From Smittia aterrima (lineage: Eukaryota; Arthropoda; Insecta; Diptera; Chironomidae): a DNA stretch of 64,000 bases. Positions 1 through 10,938 of this stretch are shown one piece after another (positions within the stretch are counted from its first letter, which is position 1; each line of letters opens with the position of its first letter). The notes under the pieces are model-generated. The model saw only the letters and a list, made by a program, of their open reading frames with translations, ran no database searches and was not told where the DNA came from. The DNA lies in NCBI GenBank assembly GCA_033063855.1, contig CP093830.1, positions 6,262,854 through 6,326,853 of the forward strand, given 5' to 3'. The position numbers and the translations under genes are program-made.

Positions 1-3000
1 AAAAGAATTCTCGTTGCAGGAAAAATTAGCGCGCTCAGCTTTTCCTCGCTCGTTAACGAAGCTGAGTGGAAAGTGCCGAGAAACATGAAATTTTTTAATT
101 CAACTTCCGTTAACACTGAAATTAGTTTTGAGAACTTTCATTTCAAAAAAAGGAGGAAGAGCGATGAAAAGTTGAATCTGCGATTTATTTTGTGAAATCA
201 GTTACGAGAGTTCAGCTCCAGCGAATTGAGATTGCATTGCAGTGAGATGGGGGATAAAGCAAATTGAATAACATCAGTAGCCCCTTCGTGTCTCTCACTC
301 GAGGGACACATAAATCAACGCCAAAGTGGGCGAAAAAATTGCGGAAGATGAAAAATGAATTCTCGTAGCAATCACATGTCCAGATGAGAACTCATTTATC
401 CATTGTTTCTTCATCTCAAACCATTAATCTTTCATTTTCATTCGTCTCTACAGGAGAGAATGGATCCAACTTTTTCAATCCAACAAAACGAAACAAATTT
501 GTTACGAGAATTTTTCAATTCAAGGATTTTAATTGCTTTCAAAGGAACAAAGCCAAACGACGATGATGAGAAAGCGAGATGAACGTGACAAATGTAAAAA
601 TTCAAATTGTAACGTTGACGAGGGAAAAATGTTGAATCAACAACTTTTTTTTATTCGCCTTTTCGCCTTTGACTTTGATTGCAACTCGTAAGCCTTTGAT
701 GAAATGCATAATGTGAGATCAAACGTTTGAAGCTAATGTTCTACGGAGTGGAAAATGTTTCGCACGACTCAAATGAGATTCCTTTAAAAGTCGAATGATG
801 CAAATGCGCCTCAAAGGATTCATTGTTACCCGCACATCAAAGATTCATAACTCAGAAAGACTTGAACCTTTCGCGCAACACTTTTCTTCTCTCCATCGCG
901 AATGAAGGGCTCTCAAATCTTTTGATGTCTCTTGTGGAAAATTGCAAGGATTTTCATTTCGCGATAATGCTACTTGAAGTCTCTGTTCGTTTCAGCTAAC
1001 ATTGAGTTTTAATTTCTCACTTTCTCATATGAGCCTTGAAGAAGCTCTAAAATAAATATTCCAATGATGAATTTCTCATACGAAAGTTCGTGACAGAATT
1101 TCCAAAAACTTCCCCAAAATGAAGCTAACAAAACAACATTGATAATCGTAAAACTGCAGCATTAACACGACTGTCAGACGACAGTGAAATTGTTTCGTAC
1201 TAAAAATAAAGTTCATCGAACGAAGCTACAAATGTTTTATGTCGGATAATGTTGCTGCTGCTGTCTTGTTCCTAAAACGACATTCCAGCATTCTCGCACG
1301 TGCGGGTAGACAAATAGCGGCAATTACCAAACTAACAATTGTCTTAAAAGTTGTAAATTATTGAGCGATAAAAAAAAGAGAAGCAGACTTTGTCATAAAA
1401 CTAAAATTGGAAAGTCGAACACGACATAGATGAGTCATTGTGCTATTTCCACGTCAAGTTTATCGGAAAATGTTCCGTGAAACTCGACATTCAAGCGCCG
1501 CTACCTTCAATTACTGCAAAAGTCATGTCACAACCCGTCAAACCAAACACACCTTTGACGATTCCGTGGAATGGTGTCACGCTACGAGCATAAATTATCG
1601 GACATTAATCCCGTAAGGCAACGCGTCAGGCGGCGACTAAAGTGCTTCGTAATTGAGCTTATTTCTCAGAGCTGGGCGTTCATGTTGAGTCGAGATCCTT
1701 ATGAGCTTCGCGAAAGAGCTTGAATATTAGTTTTATGGCCACTACGTCAACCAAATACGCTTCATCGAAATAATATTTTACGACTTAATCACGCGACGAC
1801 TGTTCCGTCATTAAGTTGAGCCCAATGACATGGAATGAAAAGGAAAATTTTCTTCCGTTGGTCGGCAATTTAACGACTGATGATTGATTAGCAACGTGAG
1901 TGTTTCTAAAATTAGAAAATCAAATGAAAATTGGTAAATTAATTGTGCGAACAGGTTTGTGGGTTTCGTTCTGTGGTTTGCGGTTAGGAAAGTTTGGCAA
2001 TCGGAGGTGAATAGAAAAGCTTGCTGCTCTGATTGCAACGTTGAACAACAGCAATTGCAGTTTTCATCGCTTGCATTCAATAAAGAAATCTCGAACTAAG
2101 TCAACAGCTGTTGCAGCATAACAAAGAAGCAATTTAAAAGTTCAATAACAGGAGCAAATACTTGAAGGGATGTTTGAAGAAAACAAACTTTCGAGGATAT
2201 TGCTGAGAGTTCCTTCCGTTGATTTGCAAATATTGCAAGTCTTTGAAGTCTTCAGAAACTTTTTTTTTCTCGTCACGAAAATCGACGTTTTATTTCTGAC
2301 CTACTTCAAGTTTCTTTAATTATTTTCCGAAGCGACCACAAAAAGTTTATGAATTTTCTTTGCTTCAGCAAGCAGGGGAAATATTCTTTGTTGATAAATC
2401 CGCTTGAGAAAAGCGCCAATCACTTTAAATTGCTTCAAAAACTTTACCTCCGAATGAAGCAAGAAGAATGGAAGGAACTCAATCTGTTTTGCTACATTTG
2501 CTCGACAAATTACTTTTTTTTCTTTGTTTTTATCATTGCTGCTTTGAAAAATATTTGTTTGAGAAAAGTTTTGACTGAAAACTTTTGTGGAGCTTCTGAA
2601 GAGTCGAAAATGGCAGCTTGCGCTTTGTTTGTTGGCAAGACGAGAGAGAAAAAAAGTTGTAAAATCAAAGCCTGTTCGATGTTATTGATGACATAAGTTT
2701 TCATTTCTTCTTGGATTGTGGAAATTCATTAATTTTCCCAATGAAAAGTCTCATCGAACGTTAAGGTTTGGTGGAATCTAAATTGGAAATCACAGCAATG
2801 ACGTTTCGAATTTCGTGAAACAATGCGAACGAGGATTACGAAACGAAACCGAGGGTTGGTTGCTCATCTACGCTTTTCATTAATATTTCTTGATGAGTTC
2901 GAATGATTTTATCGGAAAAGTTTCAAGTTGTCATGAAAAAGTTAATCAATCTTAAAAGAATTTAAATGTTTCAGCAATTCCTGAAAATATGTTTGAAAAG

Positions 3001-3180
3001 TTTTTATAGATAATTGAGAAGTTTCGTTGGGGGGAGAATTCAGAAATGAAAAAATATTAAAATTTTTCCTGATTCTAATAAAAAAAGAAAATTAAAACCT
3101 CACAACGCTCGAAATAAACATTTGAATTGTTTGAGCCGCTAGATGACAGCACAAACTTTTCTCGTGCAAAGGTTAACGGT
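1..3180. other. Left-edge stretch, no gene supported
   Basis: AT-rich sequence with stop codons in all frames. The longest open frames (about 1811-2080 minus and 2349-2696 plus) have no domain, signal peptide or splice structure that I recognise and overlap one another on opposite strands. It may be an intron or regulatory DNA of a gene lying to the left. I see no tRNA, transposon ends or tandem repeat. Confidence 0.5.
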
Positions 3181-3235
3181 TTCTATTTCGGAGAACTTCT
3201 CAGTGAGAAGAGAGTCGCATGACTAAAGGGACTTC

Positions 3236-3256
3236 CAGGTAGAAAACTTTAAATAG
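3236..3256 (+). promoter_or_regulatory. CAGGTAG site and TATA-like box of the 3430 gene
   Basis: CAGGTAG at 3236-3242 is followed by a TTTAAATAG TATA-like element at 3248-3256, about 175-190 bp before the ATG at 3430. CAGGTAG is the insect TAGteam motif bound by the pioneer factor Zelda (established in Drosophila). The same motif recurs upstream of other short genes in this window. Confidence 0.5.
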
Positions 3257-3429
3257 CTCGACCAATCACAGCCTCTGAGAGCTAACTAGGAATCATTTGT
3301 CCAACTTACAATTGTTTACTTTTTTTAAACCACAAAAACTAAAAAATAGATCGCAATAAGTGCATCTCTTCAGTCGTAAACATCATTTCATTGTTAACAC
3401 TTGAAATAATTGAAAATATTTTAATCGCA

Positions 3430-4578
3430 ATGGGTAAACAAAAGTCGAGAACAAACATCAAAGCGCCAAATAGTAAATTGATGGCTAAGCAGCAAATACA
3501 GGCCGAAAAGAGAATTAGAAGGGATGAGGCCAGAAAACGTATGAAGCAGAATAAAATAAATTTTGAGAATGATTTCAAATCCAGCGACAAACCTACAACT
3601 TTAAACAAAGGAAAATCAGCTTCAAGAAACAAAGGAAAAGATTCAGATGTTCCTTTGGCTGCCACAAATATCAGAGAAGTGACTTCGTTGCCAAGCTTGA
3701 CTTTCATTGAAGGAGAGAGCAAAACGATTCACTCAATTCAATCGTCGAACCAGAGTTTGTGGCCTCAAAATGATCAAATGTCTTCGGCTTTGCCATCCGT
3801 TCCATGTTTATTGTCAGAAATAGAAGTTTGTGAAGATCCTACAACAGTTCCAGTTGAACCAGCAATGAAACATCCGACGAAACCGACGAGAGTTTTCGCA
3901 TTCTCAGCGAATGAAACGTCATTCTTGCCATCAACAAATAGTTCGTCACCATCGAAAGCATTGCATGAAGATTCGAAGAAGACGCTGTCATCAAGACATC
4001 AAGTGTTGACTAGAAAGAAAGAAAAAGCTTTGGGAAAAGGTAAAATTGTCAAATCAAAATTGTTTTCGTCATTAGATAAGTCCGTCGTCCCTCCAGTGGC
4101 AATTCCGATTGTTCCTTCATCAGAAACATATTTTGAAGTTTCCATAAACGTTCCAAATCTATCAAAAGACGAGCACACATCAACAAACTTCTATACAATT
4201 TCAATGAAGATTCCGAAACCAGTCCCAATCACTTCAAAGATGTTTCTTGTGGACAGTTCACTTGATATTCCTGTGGCAATTTCTGAAACACAATTTGATT
4301 TCACGGCAACTTTGCCCAATTTGATTTTAACAGATGAAGACTTTGACTTTCCGACGACAAGTGCAACAGCAATTTCGAACAATCAAAACATTTCATTAGA
4401 CGAAATCGTCAGTCAGGCGATTGAAGAATGCATCGTGAAAGCAAAAGCTCAAATGGAGACTTCCTCTGATTACATTATTGACGTTGGCAACAAACGAAAA
4501 TTAACTACTTACTGTGATCCATTGGCAAAGCGGCAAAGAATGGACTTAGACGATATGTTCAGTAGCTGGTTTTATTAA
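3430..4578 (+). CDS. Intronless low-complexity protein, unknown function
   Basis: Single-exon frame of 382 residues starting at the ATG at 3430 (MGKQKSRTNIKAPNSK); the open frame extends to 3391 only through a non-ATG codon. The first 45 residues are very basic (QAEKRIRRDEARKRMKQNK), then a Ser/Thr/Pro/Lys-rich, probably disordered body, ending in a short acidic-hydrophobic tail (RMDLDDMFSSWFY) after a KRQR cluster that could be a nuclear signal. There is no signal peptide, membrane segment or known domain. An AATAAA lies 39 nt after the stop. Coding is supported by length, one-frame amino-acid bias and its own TATA/CAGGTAG promoter. The gene is convergent with the TTL-like gene, whose end lies only 84 bp away. 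It may be a nuclear protein of a fast-evolving family; function unknown. Confidence 0.75.
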   Translation: MGKQKSRTNIKAPNSKLMAKQQIQAEKRIRRDEARKRMKQNKINFENDFKSSDKPTTLNKGKSASRNKGKDSDVPLAATNIREVTSLPSLTFIEGESKTIHSIQSSNQSLWPQNDQMSSALPSVPCLLSEIEVCEDPTTVPVEPAMKHPTKPTRVFAFSANETSFLPSTNSSSPSKALHEDSKKTLSSRHQVLTRKKEKALGKGKIVKSKLFSSLDKSVVPPVAIPIVPSSETYFEVSINVPNLSKDEHTSTNFYTISMKIPKPVPITSKMFLVDSSLDIPVAISETQFDFTATLPNLILTDEDFDFPTTSATAISNNQNISLDEIVSQAIEECIVKAKAQMETSSDYIIDVGNKRKLTTYCDPLAKRQRMDLDDMFSSWFY

Positions 4579-4616
4579 AAACTAAGTTTTAAATTGTTTT
4601 GTAAGATATTTATTTT

Positions 4617-4662
4617 AATAAAGAAGTTTTGTTTTAGATGAAAACTAATTTTTCTTTTTATT
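4617..4662. terminator. Paired polyadenylation signals of two convergent genes
   Basis: AATAAA at 4617-4622 on plus serves the 3430 gene. TTTATT at 4657-4662 is an AATAAA on minus that overlaps the stop codon of the TTL-like gene (TAAATAAA). The two convergent transcription units therefore end within about 50 bp of one another and their 3' UTRs probably overlap. Confidence 0.6.
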
Positions 4663-6211
4663 TAACACCAATCTTTGTCTTTTCCGCATTTGCTCTTGAA
4701 CCATTTCGCTTGAAACTTATTTGCTGGTGACATTTTCTCGATGATTTTATCATCAAAGTGATCGCTTCTTGGATAAAGTCTCAGCATTTCGCTTCGTCGA
4801 ATGTGCTCGAGATAAGATCGACGGGCAATGGTGAGCTCTCGATCGTTCATGCAAGTTGAGCAGAGTTTACAAATTTCCTTTTTACAGTTTAGACTGCAAT
4901 TATGTGAAATGCAGTTCTCTGCGTCAGTCAAGAGATGATCAACAGTCAGCAGTGAAGATTCCTCTTTAGCACTGAAAAAATTAACTTTCAATTTAAAAAC
5001 ATTTTTAAATAAAAAGATTCAAACCTCAAGCGATGACTTTGAAAGAAATTGATGCCAATGGAACATTGAATAGCACTGTAGACAACTTGTTCGAAGCTAA
5101 AACTCAGGAATTCAAATTCTTTCTTGCGAGGAGTCATATTTGGGCTCATGTTGATCTCCATCAAATAAACTTTTAAGTTTTTGTCGACGATGAAGTCGAA
5201 GCGAACGAGCTCAAAGAAATTATCGAGAGAAGGAAAAGAATTTCCTCCTAAAGCTTTTTCTTTCGAGAGCAACAATTTCACAATTGCGTTGTCAATTTGT
5301 GACCAAAGTTGTTGAATGTCGTATCCTCTCGATCTTAAGTGAGCTTCAATTGAATCCTTATACGAATATCCCATTTTCGAGAAATAGTTATTCAGCGAAG
5401 GCATGTCCAAAATAGTTTTGTAAGAATCAGCAATCACGTACTTGTCCCGGTTTTTGATGTCAAACGGATAATAAGGCAGCGGACAGAATCTTAGTAAAAC
5501 ATCGCTTTTAAATCGATAAACTCGAAGGGGATCGAGTGAACTTATCATCACATAAACTCCCATGTCGAAGGCTCTGTCATCGATCAGCAAAGGATTCTCA
5601 ACGAATTCTTGATAAAATTTATTGTCGTAAGACTTGAAGTTTATGTCGCTGAACTTCACGAGCTTAACTCCTCGGTTTGAATCACTTTTAACCACAAACT
5701 GTTTCTCGGGGTTGAGCTTCGTGTAATTATTAAATTCCAATGACATTCGTGGAAACTGAAAAGCACGAGGAATAAATTCAAATCGATTTTGAGTTGTCAA
5801 TATTGATTTGTTGGTGATCAAAGCGATGCCTGGTAGGTGATTAAATCGCTGACGTGGCTTCAACTTCTTCAGGAAAGGAGAGAGTTCTTTCAAATTAAAT
5901 CCTTGATGCCAGTAAACGTCACAATTTTCGTCTGAGGAATTCACTCGTTCATGACCAAGTCGATCGAAAACTCTCTTCAATGTTCTAAGATTGTCGTTTG
6001 GATTCCACATGTGTTTGATGTATGGTCCATACCTCAATGTGAACGAATTCCGTTCGGAACATTCAAAGTTGATCCATGAATTCAGAAAAATTGCCAGCAA
6101 CGTAATCGAAGCAAAAACGATAATAACTTTTTTTACTGGATTAATTTTCGATTCCGAAGAGCTTTCGTTCGGATTTAACTCTTCGTTAACATTTTTTATT
6201 TCTTTCTCCAT
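4662..6211 (-). CDS. TTL-family (tubulin-tyrosine-ligase-like) protein with N-terminal membrane anchor
   Basis: Two exons, 6211-5025 and 4971-4662, with a 53-bp GT..AG intron (4972-5024, phase 2), give about 499 residues. A membrane segment lies near residues 28-47 (VIIVFASITLLAIFLNSWI). A TTL/ATP-grasp domain follows: the VVKSDSNRGVKLVKF nucleotide loop (about 175-190), the DDRAFDMGVYVMISS strand, and FDFIVDKNLKVYLMEINMSP (about 350-370), where the E and N should bind Mg. A Cys-rich tail (CISHNCSLNCKKEICKLCSTC) follows the intron. TTL-family enzymes ligate Tyr, Glu or Gly to tubulin tails. The anchor and Cys-rich tail resemble the atypical TTLL15 type more than classical TTLLs; that sub-assignment is inference. 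The substrate cannot be told from sequence. Confidence 0.88.
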
Positions 6212-6561
6212 ATTTTGCTTCTTTTATTTTCTTTCTGTAAATTGCAGATCAGTTAATTTACTCGCAGAAGAGAGACTAACTTTGACACTAACAGAATTAA
6301 ACTGAAAGAAAAATACTTTTTCAGACTCTACTTAAGTTTTTTGCACAATAAAGTAGATCGTGACTTTCAAGCGACTTTCTTTCAAAAAAAAATCATGAGG
6401 GAAGTCTCATGACTAAAAGTAGATCACGACAAATTATATAACTCTAAGAAGCTAGTGTGACAAATAATTTTATGTAGACTCAAATTTCCTTGCAATATTC
6501 CTATGCTATGGAAGCTCAACAACATGTGGGATTTCCCAAAATTAACTTTTCAAGTGGTTTC
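6212..6561. other. Divergent intergenic region between the TTL-like gene and the 6728 gene
   Basis: About 350 bp without an ORF that should hold both 5' flanks. A block near 6390-6420 (GTCTCATGACTAAA) resembles GTCGCATGACTAAA near 3213-3226, upstream of the 3430 gene, which hints at a second promoter element shared by the small genes. I see no clear TATA for the TTL-like gene. Confidence 0.4.
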
Positions 6562-6611
6562 CAGGTACCTGTGATCAGTACCTCCTTTTTTACGCCTTCT
6601 TCTCTATAAAA
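6562..6611 (+). promoter_or_regulatory. Palindromic CAGGTACCTG and TATA box of the 6728 gene
   Basis: CAGGTACCTG at 6562-6571 is a perfect palindrome, giving a CAGGTA site on each strand. A consensus TATAAAA lies at 6605-6611, with probable start of transcription around 6635-6640 (GCATTAGTAACA) and a 5' UTR of about 90 nt. This is the best-formed core promoter in the left part of the window. Confidence 0.6.
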
Positions 6612-6727
6612 CTGGAGCATTTCCGACCAACTGCATTAGTAACAATTGAATCTCGAAAGAAGTTCAACAGCCAATATTGCCAGCAGAAGTTAATGAGATT
6701 CAAACTGTAGAAGAAATAACAAGTTCG

Positions 6728-6943
6728 ATGTCATCATTCGATGCAAATTACCTTCAAAAGGAATATGATGAAGACATCGGCTACTTGCTCGACATTCACA
6801 TCAAGAAGATTAAAGGTCAAAAATCCGGGATCGAATATGAAAGCTATGAGCTCGATCATGACTACTCACTTCATTCACGTAAGACAAGGGAGATGATGGA
6901 GAATTGTGATATCTCACCAATAGACCCAAATCTTTACCAATAG
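6728..6943 (+). CDS. 71-residue micro-protein, unknown; weak cyclin-box-like start
   Basis: The frame is open from 6650, but the first ATG is at 6728 (MSSFDANYLQKEYDEDIGYL), giving 71 residues without an intron. It is acidic and charged, with no signal peptide or membrane segment. A TATA box 117-123 bp upstream of the ATG and an AATAAA about 45 nt downstream of the stop make a complete transcription unit. The stretch QKEYDEDIGYLLDIHIKK resembles the opening helix of A/B-type cyclin boxes (EYxxDIxxYL), but the similarity does not clearly continue and the rest of a cyclin fold is absent. The resemblance may be chance. Being tiny, intronless and CAGGTA-linked fits an early zygotic gene. Confidence 0.62.
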   Translation: MSSFDANYLQKEYDEDIGYLLDIHIKKIKGQKSGIEYESYELDHDYSLHSRKTREMMENCDISPIDPNLYQ

Positions 6944-7903
6944 TTTAAATTTTTACGTACATAAGTTTTTTTTTGTAATCTTGATTTAAATAAAATTAAA
7001 TTTTCAATACAAATCATTATTTCTTCTTGAATTTTATTTTACAGAATTGTAATTGATGATTTCATAAATATTTGTTTTTGATACAAGTAAAGTGCTGAAT
7101 TTCAGAATTTGCTTTAGTTTAAATCGAAGAAAGATATTTCACTAAGACACGAAAATCAGCAGACTTTCCCTAAAAGAACCATTTTAAAGAGCTTCAAGTT
7201 TTTATAAGAATTTTAACAGAATTTTCTATTAAAAATTTCTTTATTTAGAATAAGATTAAGTTAGGCTCAGATTGTTATTTGAAGTATCGCTTGATTCTCT
7301 CGAGAACCATTGGCTCCCCACTTCTCAAACATTCCGCGATAGTAGGAATGAGTTTCAGGATTTATTTTTAGGTAATTGCATAAGGCGCCGTGATGTCTGC
7401 CAAAATTAGCTTCATTCTCACCTTATTTTTACTTTAAAGTATTTGTCTGAACCAACATAGATTCAATGTCTTCTTGTCGATTTATTTTTTAAAAAGGAGA
7501 AGGGATGTCGTTAAATCGAGTGTTACATTAGCAATAATAGTTTTTTTTTAATTAAATTTTCACTTTATCTCGCTTTTGTCAGTCACTTTTTAACCAAATT
7601 TAATTTTGCTGATGCATTTCGGCTTCTTTATTGACAGCCATTCTCAGAGCTGGTGATTACAAATAATTTCTCTTAATAAATGCTTTTTTAAACAATTTTC
7701 TTTTTCTCACCTTCTCTTTTTCCTTTCCTGAACTTTTTCAATATAAACATTTTTCCTATGAATTCTATGATTCTTAAACAAATTGAAATAATGTCGAAGT
7801 TCGTCTTTTATTTAATCTTTGAGAATGATTAGTAATCATAAGACAGTCCCCGTCTGAAATCCTTTAGTAGTATTGGTTGATTGGTTACCGCTTCAAAATA
7901 ATC
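6944..7903. other. Intergenic region with the 3' flank of the 6728 gene
   Basis: An AATAAA lies near 6989. The rest is AT-rich with no convincing ORF, repeat or RNA gene. Confidence 0.4.
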
Positions 7904-7939
7904 CAGGTAGCTAAAGGATCTAATTTTTCCTTATAAATA
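7904..7939 (+). promoter_or_regulatory. CAGGTAG site and TATA box of the 8033 gene
   Basis: CAGGTAG at 7904-7910 lies 21 bp before a TATAAATA box at 7932-7939; the ATG follows at 8033. The order (CAGGTA site, TATA, short 5' UTR) matches that of the 6728 and 3430 genes. Confidence 0.55.
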
Positions 7940-8032
7940 TCAAACTTTTCTTCACATGAAATCATAACTGCGTTGAACGTCGAAGAGAGAGCATCGGGAA
8001 ATCGAAGAAGCTAAGTATCGAAAGACTTTATC

Positions 8033-9265
8033 ATGAATAAAAAAGCTCAAAATAAATTATCTGATCTCATCGCAAAATCAAAATCTGTAATGGTCCATAG
8101 ACCACAAGCTTCTTCTATTCCAGATAAACCAGCGACAGTCATAAGGAAAAGAATGAAAGGTCCGGAGATATTGTCAGGACCATCATTGCCGTCGCTGTCA
8201 CCAATGCCGTTCAAGAGTCAAGAAGCTGAAAAAACTTCTAGCACTGGACTTATCCGATCATCAGAACCAATCAAATATTCATCGGCTATCGCGTCAAAAA
8301 AATTAATTCCGAAAAAAACAGAAACTGGTGATATCCCGACGAGAAAGGCAACAAGACCAGTGTCGATGGGAAACATAATGTCTCGAGCAGCTCCGAGTAA
8401 CGTGCCGTCGATAGAAGCCATTGCCGCAGCAAGTCTTTCTTTCCTAAGTCCCGAAAGTTCAAGCAGTTCTTCGTTGCCAAATTTGGGAGCTGCAAGAAAG
8501 CAAATTACGCCGAAGAAAGCTCCAACATCAAATTGCAAGTACTCGCCAATCAGTTCAGATGAAAGCTTTTTTAGCCCAACAGTTAAACCTCGCTGCCTAA
8601 ACTTAAATGAAAAAAGCAAAAATGAAGCTCCGATTCCAGCGGAAGGTTTGAAACAGATGCTTCACGACTTGGAGGTATCCGATAGCGAGGACGAAGCAAA
8701 AATTCAACCGGAAACAGCAGCAAAGCCTTTAATAGTGACGAACATTTCGATTGTGTCAGGTACAAAGCCGACGTGTGCACCAAAGGTTGATGAAGAAGCT
8801 CCAAAAGAAGTTCCTTCTAATAATGGGAAAAGGACAAGTTTATCGTTCGATGATAAAGTTGACAATTCCACAAATAAATTTTCTAATTTCTCTTCACAGG
8901 TTCCACCAACAGATTCGGACAACATCGCAAAACGTCAAAAGAAAGATGATTCTTTGTTAAAAGTAACATTCTTAACTCCGTTTAGAGTGATGTCACATCA
9001 AGATCCGAAAACCATCAATCGTTTGGAGCAAGTCGGTTTCGACGCAATGATAGCAACGCTTACAAATGAAATTTCTCGAAGAAATATTGAGAGGTTTCGT
9101 GCAATGGAGCTCGAACCAAACATGCGGCCTCGACTCAAGCCTTTGCTTACACCTTTCACCTTGCCTCATCATTTAAGAGAAATTTTGCTCCTCGCTCAAG
9201 TTGCTGCTATACAAAAGAAGACAAACGAGCGCAAAGAAAATGAAAACAGCAAAAAATATATTTAA
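8033..9265 (+). CDS. Intronless Ser/Pro/Lys-rich protein, unknown function
   Basis: Single-exon frame of 410 residues from a clean ATG (MNKKAQNKLSDLIAKSKSVM). Residues 1-300 are Ser/Pro/Lys/Glu-rich and probably disordered, with acidic patches (DLEVSDSEDEAKIQPE) and several SP or TP sites. The last 90 residues are more ordered: an LTPFRVMSHQD segment, a predicted helix (RLEQVGFDAMIATLTNEISR) and a second LTPFTLPHHLREILLLAQ segment, so an LTPF motif occurs twice around the helical part. There is no signal peptide, membrane span or recognised domain. It has its own TATA and CAGGTAG promoter. The 250 bp to the minus-strand LRR gene hold only 3' sequence. Confidence 0.75.
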   Translation: MNKKAQNKLSDLIAKSKSVMVHRPQASSIPDKPATVIRKRMKGPEILSGPSLPSLSPMPFKSQEAEKTSSTGLIRSSEPIKYSSAIASKKLIPKKTETGDIPTRKATRPVSMGNIMSRAAPSNVPSIEAIAAASLSFLSPESSSSSSLPNLGAARKQITPKKAPTSNCKYSPISSDESFFSPTVKPRCLNLNEKSKNEAPIPAEGLKQMLHDLEVSDSEDEAKIQPETAAKPLIVTNISIVSGTKPTCAPKVDEEAPKEVPSNNGKRTSLSFDDKVDNSTNKFSNFSSQVPPTDSDNIAKRQKKDDSLLKVTFLTPFRVMSHQDPKTINRLEQVGFDAMIATLTNEISRRNIERFRAMELEPNMRPRLKPLLTPFTLPHHLREILLLAQVAAIQKKTNERKENENSKKYI

Positions 9266-9515
9266 AGATACAAAAAATATGGAAAAACACCAAAAAAAAT
9301 TTAAAAACTTTAGTACTAATCTTAATTATTTTTTTAAATTTATTCTTCTTTTCCTTAAAATTTAAAAAGAAAGCTTTAGCAAAAAGCTCAAGTTATCAGA
9401 ATGCTTTCATGAAAGCGTTCGAAGTTTTTATGAAAACGTCTGAAAGCTCTGACGAAAAAAAAATCAGAAATCATTTAAATCCTTCAAAAAGAAATTATGA
9501 AAATTTATTTTTTAG

Positions 9516-10499
9516 TTAAATATTATTTCGCACTTGAAGCGAGTAAACGAAATATTTTTTATAAACAACAAAAGAAATTATTAACAGAATTGTAAACAGC
9601 ATGAGAATGATCGGAATTATCAGCCAGAAAAGTCCGATCATCAAACTGTCGAATCCATTTGGTTCATCTTGAATAAAATTTGTAAGATTAAGAGATGCGT
9701 TGGCTTTTGTTTCATTCAAACTTAAATTTCCAGGAAACGTCTCGTTCGTCAAGGAAGCAGAAACCTTCAAGAGCCTTTCAATGAATTCCTGCAAGTTTCT
9801 GTCGCCACATCTTGACGTAATATCGATTTTAATTGCGTCTAAAGATTCTCGTGGGAAGCTTGAGTCAATACAGGAATTCTCTCGAAACGAAACTGATTTT
9901 AAGTTTTGTAAGTTGTCGAGAACTGAAGGCGAAATCTTAGTCAGCTTGTTCCATGAAAAGTCTAAGTACTCAAGGTTTGAATTGAAGGCAAATAATTCTT
10001 CGTTGAGAGTTTCAAGCAAATTTTTTTTCAGCGAAAGCTTTCTCAAGTTCACGAGATCATTAAAAACCTTTTGAGGCAACACTCGCAGCTTATTGCGACT
10101 TAAATTCAAATTTTCTAGTTGCTTGTGGTCCTTAAACAAATCTGACTCGATCTCATCGATTTCATTTCTACTCAAATCGATAATCTGACAATCGAACATT
10201 TGTTCTAAATCACGTTTGTTGATGTTCATTGATGAAAGATAATTTACACAAAAACTTCTTCTCTGGTTGCTCTTTCTTGTGCAATTTATTTCTTGTTGAA
10301 TCGGAGTAAGTTCTTTGTAATGATGATCCAATGACGGAAACTCAAAATCAGCAGTTTTCTGAACATATTTGCACTTGATTTTCTCACAAACTCCGAGATC
10401 ATAGCAAAACGCAGACTCCAGAGCAATGAAAACCAAAATGAACCTAATGATTCAAACTTAGAATTAAAATAAAATAAATAAACTCTCTACGAACCTCAT
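9516..10499 (-). CDS. Secreted/type I membrane leucine-rich-repeat protein
   Basis: Exon 1 is only 5 nt (10499-10495, ATGAG). A 51-bp intron (10444-10494) follows, and exon 2 is 10443-9516. Splicing gives MRFILVFIALESAFC, a good signal peptide that the unspliced frame lacks. The total is about 311 residues. A Cys-containing N-cap (CEKIKCKYV.. CVNYL) is followed by roughly four or five typical LRRs (IIDLSRNEIDEIESDLF, LENLNLSRNKLRVLP, LRKLSLKKNLLETLN, LEYLDFSWNKLTKIS, LKSVSFRENSCID), an N-glycosylation-rich stalk (NETF, NLSLNET, NASLNLT), one membrane span (LFWLIIPIILMLFTILLIIS) and a short cytoplasmic tail without a TIR or other signalling domain. The likely role is surface recognition or adhesion; the ligand is unknown. 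AATAAA on minus lies at 9509-9504. Confidence 0.85.
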
Positions 10500-10938
10500 T
10501 TCAAGCGATGTCGATGACTGGAGAGAAAAAGATGAACTGACATCAAAAGTGAAACTTCATAAATCTGATTTAGAAAAATGCAATTGTTGCATTTTTAATT
10601 TGAATGTACTTGACAGAGACTTCTTTCTCTCTCATCAATATTGTGAAACAACAAACACAAATAATTTCCCTCATTTGTTTCGATTGCTATCATTTGATTT
10701 TAAATTATTCGAGAAAATAATTACGCAACCGATACGCGTTAAAATTTAATCGAAATCATTTCAATGTTGCTTGATTAAAAGTTTGATTATCTTCAATGGA
10801 CATTGGTCATTTGATTCGATGGAATATTTCATGTCAACTATGAACCAACTTCTTTATGGAAATATTTCGAAATCGTAATTTTTAAGAATGGGAGCGAAAG
10901 GATTTTTTTTAATTTTTTCTGTCCAAACATTCCCGTTT

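Noticed and set aside
2349..2696. 115-residue plus-strand open frame
   Set aside because: Poly-Phe run from AT-rich DNA, overlapped by a minus-strand frame, no recognisable feature.
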